64,000 nt of DNA from Harmothoe impar (lineage: Eukaryota; Annelida; Polychaeta; Phyllodocida; Polynoidae), in NCBI GenBank assembly GCA_947462335.1, contig OX381714.1, forward strand, positions 57,333,800 through 57,397,799, written 5' to 3'. Below are positions 43,838 to 55,015 of this stretch, in pieces; within the stretch, counting starts at the first letter, position 1; each line of letters begins with the position of its first letter. The notes under the pieces are model-generated. The model did no database searches, was not told where the DNA came from, and saw nothing but the letters and a program-made list of their open reading frames with translations. The position numbers were made by a program, and so were the translations under genes.

Positions 43838-46800
43838 ACCAATAACTATCATATGGTTATTGGCGTATATTTTGGCGTTTATTATAAGTACAACTACTGC
43901 ACTAGCACGGGTGATATTGGAGCATCATTGAGTTAAATATATAATAAGTTCAATCTTGACGAGTCTTAAAGGGGGTCTGTCCCCGCCAGAGTGCATCCAT
44001 CTTGTGCCCTATGCTATGATTGCCAAACACCAGGCCCCGCCCACAGGTTGTCCTATGCACCTCCCACCAAGTAATATCCTTAGAGCTTACCATAATGATC
44101 TCAGAGCGGCCTCACACCAGTAGTACCGTAGCAGCCCCCCCCCCCCCTACCTCCCACACACACACCCTGCCATGCCAGCACTACTGACACGTTGTCCTAC
44201 AGACCTCGGCCACACAGCTCTCAGAAAGCTCATACTAGTAGTTACCCCCAGGGGGCCACTCCCTATCTTTTTATAGTAGCTATGTGTGAACATCACCTCA
44301 AATTTAGGACCCTTATCACGGGAGGCAAATCAACAAAATAGCACCATTTAAACAGGAAATTGAGCAAAATAGAGTGCCCTAATCACGGGGGACCACAAGA
44401 TAAATTCCCTTATCAAAAGTGATTAATGAAAATGATAGAAATTACCCACAAAAGGTAAATCTAAACCTTGCCCCAATCTGCAAGAAACATAATTATAAAC
44501 CTGTCTTCAAAGTTGAGAAATTGTAGATTAAATTGTCATCTGAGAGTCACTCTGCCTTGAAATGTATCCCTTTTCCTCTAAAGTTGCCTAAAAAGCACCC
44601 CTTTTCAAGGGCCAAAAAGATACCCTTTCATTTGGAATTGTGTTCACACATAGTCAGTAATGCTGAGGGAGTGCCCCCCCCCCCCCCGCGGGTAATTACC
44701 CCTCCTTGTCCTCCTCACACTGTGACTGACTACACCTACCAGTTGTCATACACCTGATCAAGGACCTATTACATAATGAAAGGAAGGTAAGCCCAAGCAC
44801 CTATGCCCTTACATGCTGTGCGGAGCCAAAGGGGGAGGGGCAGCGGGGCCTTAGCAAGTAGTGGATACTGTAGTTCCCCCTAGTGCCCAAAAGGTATATA
44901 GTGCTAGTTTAATAATAAACCAACCATCCTGGAACTCTAATAGCGGAGCGAGCGGTGAACACTCTCCGTCTGCACTGGCCGCCATCTTGGAATCCATGAC
45001 GGTGATTTCGGCACGTAAGGCAAATCGTGCCGTCATACCAGCGTCTCCCAGGTTTAAAATGATGAGTAGGCAAACGTCCTCTCTGCAAATAGAGGGTAAT
45101 CATTAAAACCCAAGGAGTCCATGTAAAAGGTAAAACGGGTGTCACTACGCTATGTGAGATTCAACTTTGACCTTTAAGCCATACATCTTTATTCTTTGGG
45201 CTACAGTCCCGATGTAGCAGTATAATAACCCTACACTAAAGATACTATTGTGAAACTCCAAATAAATTGCTATAGGCCAAAAGTCAGTTTTTGCGGCATG
45301 TAAATCGGACCATTTTTAAAGTTTTAGATAGTGGGCTAAAACCTGACGGACAATTTTATTATATCTTGAATTTTTAAAATGTCATCCACCAAGGTGTCGG
45401 TAACCCAAAGAATGAACAAAAGTGCGGCATTAATGATGGCTTGATGCCTCAAGGTATCACTTATATGTAATTCATGTGGAGTGCACATGTTCGTACTCGT
45501 GGTACGTGATTGAACATGTACTTATGTGAGTGGACATGTACTTACAGATGGGTGCACATATACTTATCTGGGTGCACATGTAATTATGCATGGGTGCACA
45601 TGTACTCATGTAATTACGGAAGGGGCTCGTGGGTGCACATGTACTTATGCAGAGGACACGTAGGTGCACATGTACTTATGCAGGGGACACCTGAGTGCCC
45701 ATGTACTTATGCAGAGTGCACATGTACTTACGCAGGAGGCACGTGTGTGAAGTTGAGCAGCTCGAGGTGACCGGCGTCTGACTGGGAGGAGAGGAGCACC
45801 TCCTTACACGGCATGGTGTACACGGGCATCTCGTAGTCCGCCCCCGGAGGATACCCGCCCCCTGCACCCCCACTGGGGGGAGCCACCATCTCACCTCCAG
45901 GCACCGCGCACGCATCCTCTGTGCCTGGAATTGGAAAATCTGCATTTTTATCCAATTTTCTTACGTTGAATAGCTCTGTAGACCTTAATAATGGGAACAT
46001 GCATTAACTGTAGAGGGACCATTCTGGGTAATGTTATTTAAGTCAATAAAGGCAAATTCTAACTCCCTATACAAATGTACTACTCATCCTCTATGCCTGA
46101 AATGTGTAAAAGAGCTATGTTAAATAGGGGTCTTAACATTTTAAGGTGAGTATCATTTTTTGTTGAAAATTCCGCAGTCTCAACCGGCCAAATGAATTGT
46201 CCTCTACCATGGTGCCTTAAAGTTCACATTCCCTTGTGGTCAGAATACAGCAATACAGCGGCAATGAGTAACTCCCGGCATGGTAGTGATGCACTATGCA
46301 GCCAAGGTGTGTCGACCCTGTATGGTTGTCATGATGCTTTAATGCAGCCTTTACACGTTACTAGTCACCCTGCATCATAAGGGGAGAGAGTTTTTGAGTT
46401 TGAGTTTAGTAATTTTTATTTGGCAAAAATCCTCTACAAGTAGATTCCATAGACTGGAGCCAAGATGATGTACAATTACAAACCAGTAGTATGTACAAAA
46501 ACATGATAATACATTATGATAATTAGCAGGTATAAACAGATCAGCATATCCAGGGCCTAGTCCAAACATTAATAGCTGGTGGTTTGTTAGCAAGCCAGGC
46601 TCAGAAGGATCGTTACAGAATGTCTCGCGCTGAATATTACACAGATAACGACTGACCAGTCTCATAGCACTGAGAAAGAAATATATCAACATGCTAAGGA
46701 TATCCTGCATTATTATACGATTGAACGACTCATCATGCTTTTTAGGTGATATCCCCGTGCTGATATCTAGTGATATCGGCACCCTTCCGGTGGATATCAT

Positions 46801-49800
46801 GCCATTTCCGGTGGTCCTGAGCGATTCCGAAGTTTATTCACCCATAAAATCCGAGGTTTCATGGTGATTCGAACACGCTACTCCAAGATTTGAAGGCGGA
46901 TGCTCTACGTGCTACGCCGTCGGACCCCTTGACCGGGGGGGGGGCAAAAAAATTTGGACCCCTCTTGGGGGGGGCAAAAAAATGTAACCTGTTTTGAGCC
47001 AAAAAGCCCGCGCGTTACTATGATTTAAAGGGCCCGCGCTCGAGCCGATTTTTGACCCTAAGGTGGGGGTACAAAATTTTGACCCCTTGACCGGGGGGGG
47101 GGTAAAAAAATTCGCGCGCTCCGCGCGGAAACCCACCAACCCCCCTTTTGTTAAAAAATGATCACTCCCTAAAATCAATTTTTTTTTATAATTTTTTTTT
47201 TACTATAAAGGTAGTAGTTGGACTTTACTTACCTATTCGTTAAAAATAATTCTAGCGATTTTTTTTCACATACATATAGGCCCTTTAAAAATGGTTCGTT
47301 TCCACCCAGATTCGATCCGGGGACCCTTGGCGTATGAGGCGCACACGCTGGCACCCATGCCTATCCGGCTGTGGTGAATGTGGAGGGAAATGCTGGTTAT
47401 AACACCGCCCCAAGCTGGCCCCCTTACAAATTCTATGTTGGACTCAGTGTTGGAGATTGAAAGCATGACGTAGCCAGGCTCCACCAATCAGCGAGCAGGG
47501 TTGGTGGGATGTCAAAACAACATGGCGCTACTGGTGTTCGAGTGATATTCAGTCAATAATCCTTCAAAATGGCGAAATTAGGACATACCGTAATGGCCCG
47601 TTTAAGCGCCCCTGCGCTTATAAATTTCAAGTCCCCGTTACCCCCTGCGCTTATACAGGGACCTGCGCTTATACGAGTCCCTTTAAAGAGAGATCTAGGG
47701 TTTCAGAAGGCTCCTAGACATGCGCTTAAACGAGACCTGCGCTTATTTGAGACCCATGCGCTTATACGGGCCATTACGGTATATAAGGTAATTAAAGACA
47801 TTTGAATGGAATAATCATATAATAAAGCTAATAATGTATGTCTGACGCTTGCACTCGGGGCTGTATCGCTGGATATCATCACTCGTGCTTCGCACTCGTG
47901 CCGATATCCAGCGATACAGCCCCTTGTGCGACCGTCAGACATACATTATTGGTTAATTAAAGCATAATGCGACCCTTAAAGGAATAAATTCATACTTTCA
48001 CATGAAAAGAAATGAAGAGCCATCAGATTCATGGCGGATCAATGTGTCCAATAAACCATCAAAAACAATGTATTCGGTACCCATCGATCAATCATGATTT
48101 TTGCCAAGTAGTCCCAGCGTTTGCAGAGTTAAATTGAGTAAGTTTCATGTAAAATAAAAATAAAAATGTTGACAAAATGTTTAAATTAATTCGTCAAAAG
48201 TTAATTTGTTCTAATCACTCCAAATCATGCCACATAGGAATTAAAACTCATCACTGCCAAATTGGGATAAATTGGGATTTTAGAATCGCGTTCCCTACTA
48301 GTCCTTCTTTGTGCAAATTTGAGTGAATGCATTAGTGGGACTGCCGCTAATCTAACTGCTCAAAATACAATGGATATTGAACATGCAGGGTTATTGAACG
48401 ACATTTAAATGTCTATGCATAGAGGGTGCCGGATTACTGAAGACAGGATTACCAGCGACTGACAGATCATTCTTTTAAGTTTCGAGTTAAAACATTAATG
48501 CATTATACACTTTGTCATTAAACACTTTGTCATTAAGATACATAATATCTCCCCACCAGGGCTGCATTCACACATCATGCCATCATTTTGAGAGTGCATC
48601 AACCCAATTTCAATTCAATTATAATTCAAAATGTTTATTATCCTGAGCATGTACCATGGTGATGAACGGCATAGTATATTAACGCATTATGCAGCCCTTA
48701 ACCCTTTAAGGATAGCATATCGCTATTATGGCATTTGTTGTCATGATGCACCAATACAGCCCCGGCGAGTAACTCGCCGGGGCTGCATTTGTGTATCATG
48801 CCAACCCTTTGGCAGTGTCTCAACCCCATGGGATTGACATGGTCCTTGAATGCAGCAGTGGCAAGTCACTTGCCAGGGCTGCATTCATGCATCATGCCGA
48901 CCAAGAGCATGATGCATAAAGGCATCCTGTCGTCTTCAAATGGTTAAAGGGTTAAGGCTGGATGGGAAGGAGAAAGGGATTGCCCATAGACCAGGGAGGA
49001 GGGCACAGGCTCAAACTGAGCAGCACGCTTATGCTTGGAGTAGATGACTATATATAACACAAGGTATGACAGAGCTAGATGCCCAGCATCTTTTAACCCT
49101 AGATGGCCCTACTTACCATGTGTATGACTATAGACAGGTGGCACCATCTGAAGTCTGAAGAGGATGGTGTACTAAGCAGTTTACGCATTGCTAAATAGAT
49201 GGTGCATCCCTCTATGGCCAAACACATACAGTAGGGCCATCTAGGGTTGAAAGATGGTAGGCGTCTAGCTCTGTCATACCTTGTCCTATATATACAGTCA
49301 TCTACAGTGTTTGCAAAAACATGCAGTACGGTGGCAATGTCCTCCTAAAATGCCACCGGTCCAGCAGATTTACAAGTGTGGCAGGACCGAATGTCCAGTT
49401 GCATGTTGGGCTTTTCTGAACTAGAAGAATTCAGTTGGGTTTCTAAAGCTGAAATATGTGTGTTGATATACTGTGTAAAACTATATATCTATCCTGATTT
49501 GGCCATAAACGATTACAAATAAAATGTATTTTTAATGGACAGAACTAATTTATACTTAAAATTCAGAAATCAGAGATATGTGGCTATCCAGTCCTCCAAA
49601 AATGCAGCCGGTCCTGTAACTTTGAGAATTTGCAGGACCAAATGTCCTGTGGGATGAAAATCTTTTCACAAAGACTGCATTTACTCCAAGCATTTATAAG
49701 CGTGCTGCTCAGTTTAAGCCTGTGGAGGAGGTAGACTGGGGTCACACGCCGGCACCCATACATCACACATTCATGGCTGTTACCCGCCTTTGGTGTAAAA

Positions 49801-52800
49801 AACTGTTCACATTTTATGAGAAAGAATGAGAAAACTAGTGAAGTGAATGATTGTTTTCCTGGCGTTTGTAGATTTATGATGCTGTAGTTCGGTCCTATGG
49901 ATTAGTTTTTTTCCAGAATTTGTTGTGGTTTGTGATTGAAAAAGTGGAAGGAACTTCGATTATTGAAAGCTATTTGAATATTGATTGGGTTTTACTTCAG
50001 AGTTTATGTGTTGGTTAAGACATCTTTCAGTCTGAAAAATACATCACATTTTGTTTGGCGAACATTGTAATGGTATTGTTGGATAACATTGTAAGGATAA
50101 TATTGGATAGTTATTGTAAGAAGTAAGAAAATATAACTGAAAACAGGTTAGTATTATATTGTAATAGTAATGTTGGATAACACTGTGATGGTAATGTTGA
50201 ATCACATTGGAAGGGCGATATTGACAGAAAAACACAAAACGAGTCCTGCTGTTAACAAAAAAAGGGATTTTCATACATGAAGTTCTACAAAATTGAGGTG
50301 GACATGCCAAGTGACTTTTTGACTCCATACTAGGTCAAGTTACCCTAAGGCCAAACATTTTTCATACAATTTTGAAAAAGACAACAATATTACTGGGCTA
50401 GTTCAGAGTCTAGTTGAGACTTTACAAGTCGTGACAGTAGTTGGTGAGTCTGCACTGGTGTTCTCTAATCAATTTTGTGGTACTTTTGAAGCTTTATGTT
50501 TTATCTTTATAAAACGTGAAAAATAAGAAAGAAATCCGACCTACCTACCCTAGATTTTTAGACTGTGTAACTTGAAACATAGCTTTCTTTTTTTGGCCTA
50601 ATGGCCTTAGGGAGTGATAATTTTTTAGGGTTTCGCGCGGAGTGTGCGCATTCTTCTTCACCCCCCCGGTCAACGGGTCGGAAATTTTTACCCCCCCCCC
50701 CCTTCCGGTCCAAAATCAGTGTGTGCGCGGGCCCTTTGAAGCATAGCAACGCGCTGGCTTTTGGCCCAAAACAGGTTACATTTTTTTGACCCCACCAAAG
50801 AGGGTCCAAATTTTTTACACCCCCCTCGGTCAAGGGGTCCAAAATGTTTCCCCCCCCCCCTGTTTTTACAAAAATGGTCACTCCCTTACCTGTGTCAGCC
50901 CAGTCGACGAGTGCCTGGAGGGAGTAGGTGGTGCAGCCATGACTCGTCTGTCGGAACCTGTGACTGGTGCAGGTCAGGAGGAACCCCTCCGTCTTACCCT
51001 CCATCATCGGGCACCCCCGGTCCTCCTCCCAGCTGCAATGTATAAAGGTAATACATGACACCTCCATCATGTAGCTACAATATGAAGGTAATACGTGATA
51101 CCTCCATCTCAGCTACAGTATGACAGTAATACAGTTGGGTTTAATTTTAATCGTTAATTGCCTCACACATTGCAGCGTGGTGTTCTGGACAAAACTATTT
51201 TGGCCAACTTGTATATGTACTTGTGTATTAGAATTTAGATATGTAGGCCTATTGATGTATTATATATTTATCTTCCCCTTCCCCCCGGAAACACGGCAGT
51301 ACATAGCAGATCTTCCTATGGCCTTTCAGAATACCAGAAATTGTCTGGATAGGCTTTTGAAATTTGGTAAAAGAACTACAGAATTCCAGTGTGACTTACC
51401 TTAGCGATATGGGAGATGTGGACTCAAACCCGAGCCCTATGAGGTCTGAGGTGTTAAAGTACACGTCCTGTATGCCCAGGTCTCGGAGCAAAAACACGCT
51501 GGGGCCCTGGGCCGAAGCAAACACAGGCCCGGTGTGCGCCACCAGCTTCAGGAACCCGGGGTCTCCCCCGACCTCAGCACGCCATATCTGGAAGTCCACC
51601 TGGGGTGGGGGGAAGGAGCAGAGTCAGTCTTTGCGAAAAATAATTCATCCAACATGACATTCAGTCCTGCAAGTTTTGAATGTTGCAGGACCCACTAGGC
51701 TACATGTTTGGAGGACGATATAGTCACGTATGTGACGATTTATGCATTTTTAAGTATTTGTATATAAGATTAACTATTTTATCATCTTCAGGTGCACGAG
51801 TTCCAGGTAATCATGTTTCCCTGTGTTTTTATGTTTAAGTAGGGAAACCGCAGATTTCTTATATCCCAAGGTCTGAATTACTGATGCACTTTAACAGTGC
51901 TAATGAGCACTTTGTTACACTATGCTGACTCATCAAACGTGTACAGACATTCTATGCATGAAGGCGACACTAGGGTTGTATTCAAACAGGGTGTAAAGGC
52001 ACTACAATATCATCACTGGTAATGATTGGTTGCCCTTTTTTTTGTAGGTGTACGGCAGAATCTGCTGTAGGTGTACATTTATTGTAGGTAAACAGTAGAC
52101 TTTACTGTAAAGTTGCAGTAGATGCTGTAAAACAACAGTAGATTTTGCTGCACACCTACCCTTACTATTTACAGCGATCTGTTGATGAAATTGAAAGCAG
52201 TTGATGCCAATTTTGTGCTATAATTATGGGAGTAAAAAAAGAAACTGGCTGAACCAGGAACCAACCCTTTTTTCTTTCTTTTTTTTTGAAAAAGAGAAAA
52301 TTTACCTACCGGCAGATCCGTGCGTGAAAAGTATGCGCGCCAACCAAGCAGACGACCTTGACGTGGGAAGGTCAGGCTACCTAGGACGACCATGTTGCCG
52401 AAGTCGTAAGTAGCGTTCAGGTTGTCTTCTCGTGGCCGCACGGGGGCGCCCCAGGCAGAGATCACGTGACGAGCCTCCTGACCAATCAGATCCTCTGAAT
52501 AATTGAGGCCCCCTGGGGGTGGAGGGGCGCCGGTGGGGGAGCCGCTGTCCACTGTGAATAGACAAGGTGGGAGTTATTGGAGTTAACCCTTTAAGGACGG
52601 ATGTTGCTAAAAGATGATATTTGTCGTCACGATTCACCGATACAGCCCTAGCGAGTAACTCGCCGGTGCTGCATCGATGCATCAAGCCGACCCCTCGGAA
52701 GTGTCTCGAGCCTTGAGGGTGGGCATGATGCTTGAATGCAGCACTGGCGAGTTACTCGCCAGGGCTGCATTCATGCATCATGACGACCAAGGGCATAACC

Positions 52801-54413
52801 CATTAAGGTATCATGCCACCCTTAACCCTTAAATGACAGCATGATGAAGGTTTCACATTTATTTCTGAATCGCAGCAACCCCGTGAGCAACTCGCCAAAA
52901 CCGGATTGGAGCATCATACCGACCCTTATGCATCCATGGATGCATCACAGGTGGGCTACTCCACCCCCCCCCCCCCCCTCCATTATTAATTGATAACCAT
53001 ACCCTTACATTTTCTTCTCTTAATAATGTGAGCAATCAAGTTGAAATGATGATACATCTTCTCTGCTTGGCTGCTAGCAGTTGTTCTGACAATTCATACA
53101 GGCCACATTAGACGTTCTGCTTTACTGTGTAACATGATTACCACAACAAGGCAGAACATTACATTAAGTCTTGAAAGCTACTTTGAGTTTAGAGGGGAAG
53201 AAACACCTTTTAAACCTAATAGTAACTGCCTTAAAGTACCAACATGAGGAACCCCATGTAATGATATAATAGATATATCCAATAACCAGGGTGAGAGGCA
53301 AGGGCCCAGGGGCTGACGCCATAGACTTTAAAGACGTTAGTAGTACTAGCCACTGCACACATAACAGTGTTGGGGCAGTGTTAAGAGAAAATATAAGAGC
53401 ACCCCTCAGGGGGCTTGATATGCTTGGTAAGAGTTCCAGTGTATACTACATTATTTCTGTTAAAGGCTAAGACTTCTCAAACTAAATCGTAAAATCCTCT
53501 GGCAGGGTTGTTGAGTTTATATGACACCTCAGTTAAATTTAGAATCGCCCAAGCACAATACTCGAGAGCCAGGCATGTCCTAGACCTGTATGATCGTATT
53601 CCCTAGCAAAGTACCCCAAAAATAATGGAATAGGATACTGGTTGTTCCCTTCCAGCAATTCACTGCTCCACATAAGTTGCACTGGTGTGACCAGCAGTTA
53701 GACTATGCCAGTGGTAGTATACAATACTATTGATACCCAACAGTGTACTAACTGTCTAGACTACCACTTGTGTGTCCACAGAAAACGGTATACTACCCCT
53801 TGAATAGACCACATCCCATGGATTGGGTTAAAAAGAAACCCTTAAATACACAAGGATTCCTTTCTGCATTGTGTATCCCTAGAAGCCTAGTTCAATGATT
53901 AATTTAAGGAGGTCATGATAGCTTTATCCTGGTTTTATAGAATGTTTCATACCAAGCCAAGCCTGATTCATGGTCCCCCTACCAATGTCACCTGACCAGG
54001 CTGGGTCAACTGGTTCAAGGTAATTATAACTACAGGGGTGGCTAGTGATCCGTGCAGACCACTACTACTACATGAACTACATGATCCACTCTCCTCTACT
54101 CTCAGAGATCGGCACCTTTAAGAGGTATGCACAGTTGAGGAATGGCTTTCAGGGTCAGCCAAAAGTCTACAATGAGTTGGAATTTTCCAACCCCCTTTTC
54201 GCTCAGAAGAATCCAATAACCGAGATACTATGAAATGCAGAGTAATGGATGTTTTCTCCTCAGTAATGCCCCTCCCGCCAGCCCTCCTAAAGACATCTCA
54301 TGCAGACAGCGGACTATTGATACCAAAGGTTACTGTGACAGTAACTCACCTGACCACGCGGGCACCGCCCACAGCAGCAGAGCAGCTCGCAGCACGCCGC
54401 CGACACGACTCAT
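40658..54413 (-). CDS. Unrecognised type I membrane protein, 8 exons, 582 residues
   Basis: Joined exons 54350-54413, 52310-52551, 51400-51599, 50890-51032, 45732-45924, 44925-45082, 41749-41901 and 40658-41253 give 1749 nt in one frame. Layout: signal peptide (1-21), beta-rich ectodomain with at least four N-glycosylation sequons (NYS, NAT, NTS, NFT) and many Cys, one transmembrane helix (about 404-424), then a 158-residue tail rich in Ser, Thr, Pro and Leu with repeated [12 protein letters not shown] units. The exon 2-3 segment ([14 protein letters not shown] / [12 protein letters not shown]) resembles secreted beta-sandwich domains in marine invertebrate proteins, but I cannot name a family. 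A surface receptor or adhesion role is inference. The exon 6 donor is the least certain junction. Confidence 0.72.
41749..41901 (-). CDS. Membrane protein exon 7
   Basis: Residues 334-384: [20 protein letters not shown] through [11 protein letters not shown]. Basic, beta-strand-like. Acceptor TACCAG, donor GTGGG. Confidence 0.77.
43682..43834. repeat. (TA)n microsatellite
   Basis: About 150 bp of nearly pure TA with two small interruptions (AATTGT and ATGTAT). Self-complementary; produces Tyr-Ile false frames on both strands. Confidence 0.97.
44233..44695. mobile_element. Foldback MITE with GGGGG-CACTCCCT ends
   Basis: CAGGGGGCCACTCCCTATC against GAGGGAGTGCCCCCC, and TATGTGTGAACA against TGTTCACACATA. 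Lies in the intron between exons 6 and 7. Confidence 0.72.
44925..45082 (-). CDS. Membrane protein exon 6
   Basis: Residues 281-333: [20 protein letters not shown] through [20 protein letters not shown]. Acceptor TTTGCAG. Two donors give the right phase: GTTGGT here, or GTATGA about 119 bp earlier, which would drop 40 residues. I prefer the long form because the extra sequence looks coding. Confidence 0.6.
45490..45731. repeat. Minisatellite derived from the exon 5 donor region
   Basis: About ten imperfect units of GTGCACATGTACTTATG with variable spacers. The exon 5 junction reads the same way (CATGTACTTACGCAGGAGGC). In most repeats the donor GTAAGT is changed to ATAAGT on the minus strand. 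Confidence 0.85.
45732..45924 (-). CDS. Membrane protein exon 5
   Basis: Residues 217-280: Gly/Pro-rich [20 protein letters not shown] then [20 protein letters not shown] and THVPP. Acceptor TTCCAG, donor GTAAGTACATG. A minisatellite copying this donor region follows it. Confidence 0.77.
46380..46924 (-). mobile_element. tRNA-derived SINE candidate
   Basis: On the minus strand the head (46924-46851) reads like a tRNA: A-box-like GTAGCACGTAGAGC and B-box GTTCGAATC at the expected spacing. A roughly 470-bp body follows, ending in an A-rich tail (AAACTCAAACTCAAAAACTC). The start is joined to a truncated MITE. Confidence 0.55.
46925..47169. mobile_element. Truncated G-tract MITE
   Basis: Right end intact (AAAAATGATCACTCCC then TAA). 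The left end is missing where it abuts a tRNA-like sequence at about 46924. Same internal CCTGTTTTGAGCCAAAAAGC. Confidence 0.75.
47270..47375 (-). mobile_element. Second tRNA-like SINE head
   Basis: Minus strand GGTGCCAGCGTGTGCGCCTC, then CATACGCC and a B-box-like GGATCGAATC about 30 bp on. No clear acceptor-stem pairing, so a tRNA-derived SINE fragment rather than a functional tRNA. Confidence 0.4.
47586..47781. mobile_element. TACCGTA-ended foldback element (TGCGCTTATA type)
   Basis: Opens TACCGTAATGGCCCGTTTAA and closes TATACGGGCCATTACGGTA. Inside, TGCGCTTATA occurs repeatedly. Confidence 0.82.
47829..47951. repeat. 123-bp palindromic hairpin
   Basis: AATAATGTATGTCTGAC and its inverse bracket a second inverted pair GGGGCTGTATCGCTGGATAT. 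Nearly perfect; MITE-like. Confidence 0.85.
48702..48951. mobile_element. TTAA-flanked foldback MITE, well preserved
   Basis: TTAA at 48698-48701 and 48952-48955; CCCTTTAAGGATAGC start. Two internal palindromes, each centred on GCGAGTAACTCGC-like sequence and flanked by GCAGC and ATGCATCAT motifs, are separated by a hairpin with GACCC-type arms. Confidence 0.87.
48985..49745. mobile_element. Nested inverted repeats
   Basis: Outer arms about 48985-49040 and 49680-49745 (CTGAGCAGCACGCTTATGCT and its inverse). Inside is a second element, 49040-49308, with ~70-bp arms (GATGACTATATATAACACAA). Probably one foldback element inserted into another. Confidence 0.72.
50610..50885. mobile_element. G-tract MITE abutting a splice donor
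   Basis: TTA at 50607-50609 and 50886-50888; ends GGGAGTGATAATTTTTTA and AAAATGGTCACTCCC. On the minus strand the TAA duplication plus the element's GGGAGTG form the donor GTAAGGGAGTG of the membrane-protein gene exon 4. Confidence 0.87.
50890..51032 (-). CDS. Membrane protein exon 4
   Basis: Residues 169-216: [20 protein letters not shown] then a Cys-containing stretch and [10 protein letters not shown]. Acceptor TTGCAG. Donor GTAAGGGAGTG is formed by the MITE at 50610-50885 and its TAA duplication. Confidence 0.8.
51400..51599 (-). CDS. Membrane protein exon 3
   Basis: Residues 103-168: [20 protein letters not shown] through [15 protein letters not shown]. Acceptor ACCCCAG, donor GTAAG. 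Confidence 0.8.
52310..52551 (-). CDS. Membrane protein exon 2
   Basis: Residues 22-102: a Pro/Gly-rich start ([20 protein letters not shown]), then [20 protein letters not shown] and [14 protein letters not shown]. Acceptor TTCACAG, donor GTAGGT, phase 0 out. Confidence 0.78.
54350..54413 (-). CDS. Membrane protein exon 1 (signal peptide)
   Basis: [20 protein letters not shown] then S: short basic start, hydrophobic core, small residues at the cut site. Donor GTGAGT, phase 1. The ATG lies only 8 bp from a TATAAATA motif of the upstream minisatellite. Confidence 0.75.
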
Positions 54414-54419
54414 CGCCGC

Positions 54420-55015
54420 CTATAAATAGCATCAGGAGCAGCCCAGCTCAGGGGATTCCTCATCTTTAGGGGATTCCTTATCTATAAATAGCATCAGGAG
54501 CAGCTTGACTCATGGGATTCCTTATCTGTAAATAACATCCGGTGTAGCTCGGCTCTGGCGATTCCTTGTCTATAAATAGCATCAGGAGCAGTTTGGCTCA
54601 GGCGATTCCTCGTGTATAAATAGTATCAGGAGCAGCTCGGCTCAGGGGATTCCTCGTCTATAAATAGCATCAGGAGCAGCCCAGCTCAGGGGATTCCCCA
54701 TCTTTAGGGGATTCCTTGTCTATATATAGCATCAGGAGCAACTCGGCTCAGGGGATTCCTTGTCTATAAATAGCATCAGGAGCAACTCAGCTCAGGGGAT
54801 TCCTCGCCTACAAATAGCATCAGGAGCAGCTCGGCTCAGGGGATTTCTTGTCTATAAATAGCATCAGGAAGAACTCAGCTCAGGGGATTCCTTGTCTATA
54901 AATAGCATCAGGAGCAGCTCGGCTCAGCGGATACCGTGTCTATAAATAGCATCAGGAGCAGCTCGGCTCAGGGGATTCCTCTTCTATAATAGAATCAGTA
55001 GCAGCTCTGTTGTGG
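54420..55015. repeat. ~44-bp minisatellite with TATA motif upstream of the membrane-protein gene
   Basis: Thirteen units of the type GATTCCTTGTCTATAAATAG plus CATCAGGAGCAGCTCGGCTC. TATAAATAG is intact in nine. The array starts 7 bp upstream of the ATG and so covers the proximal promoter or 5' leader. Confidence 0.92.

Noticed and set aside
43597..43852. Tyr-Ile repeat frames on both strands
   Set aside because: Simple (TA)n microsatellite.
45676..46000. Two overlapping minus frames at exon 5
   Set aside because: Only the frame beginning after TTCCAG at 45924 joins exons 4 and 6 in phase; the other is a shadow.
46851..46924. Functional tRNA gene
   Set aside because: A and B boxes are present but the acceptor and anticodon stems do not pair convincingly; a SINE head fits better.
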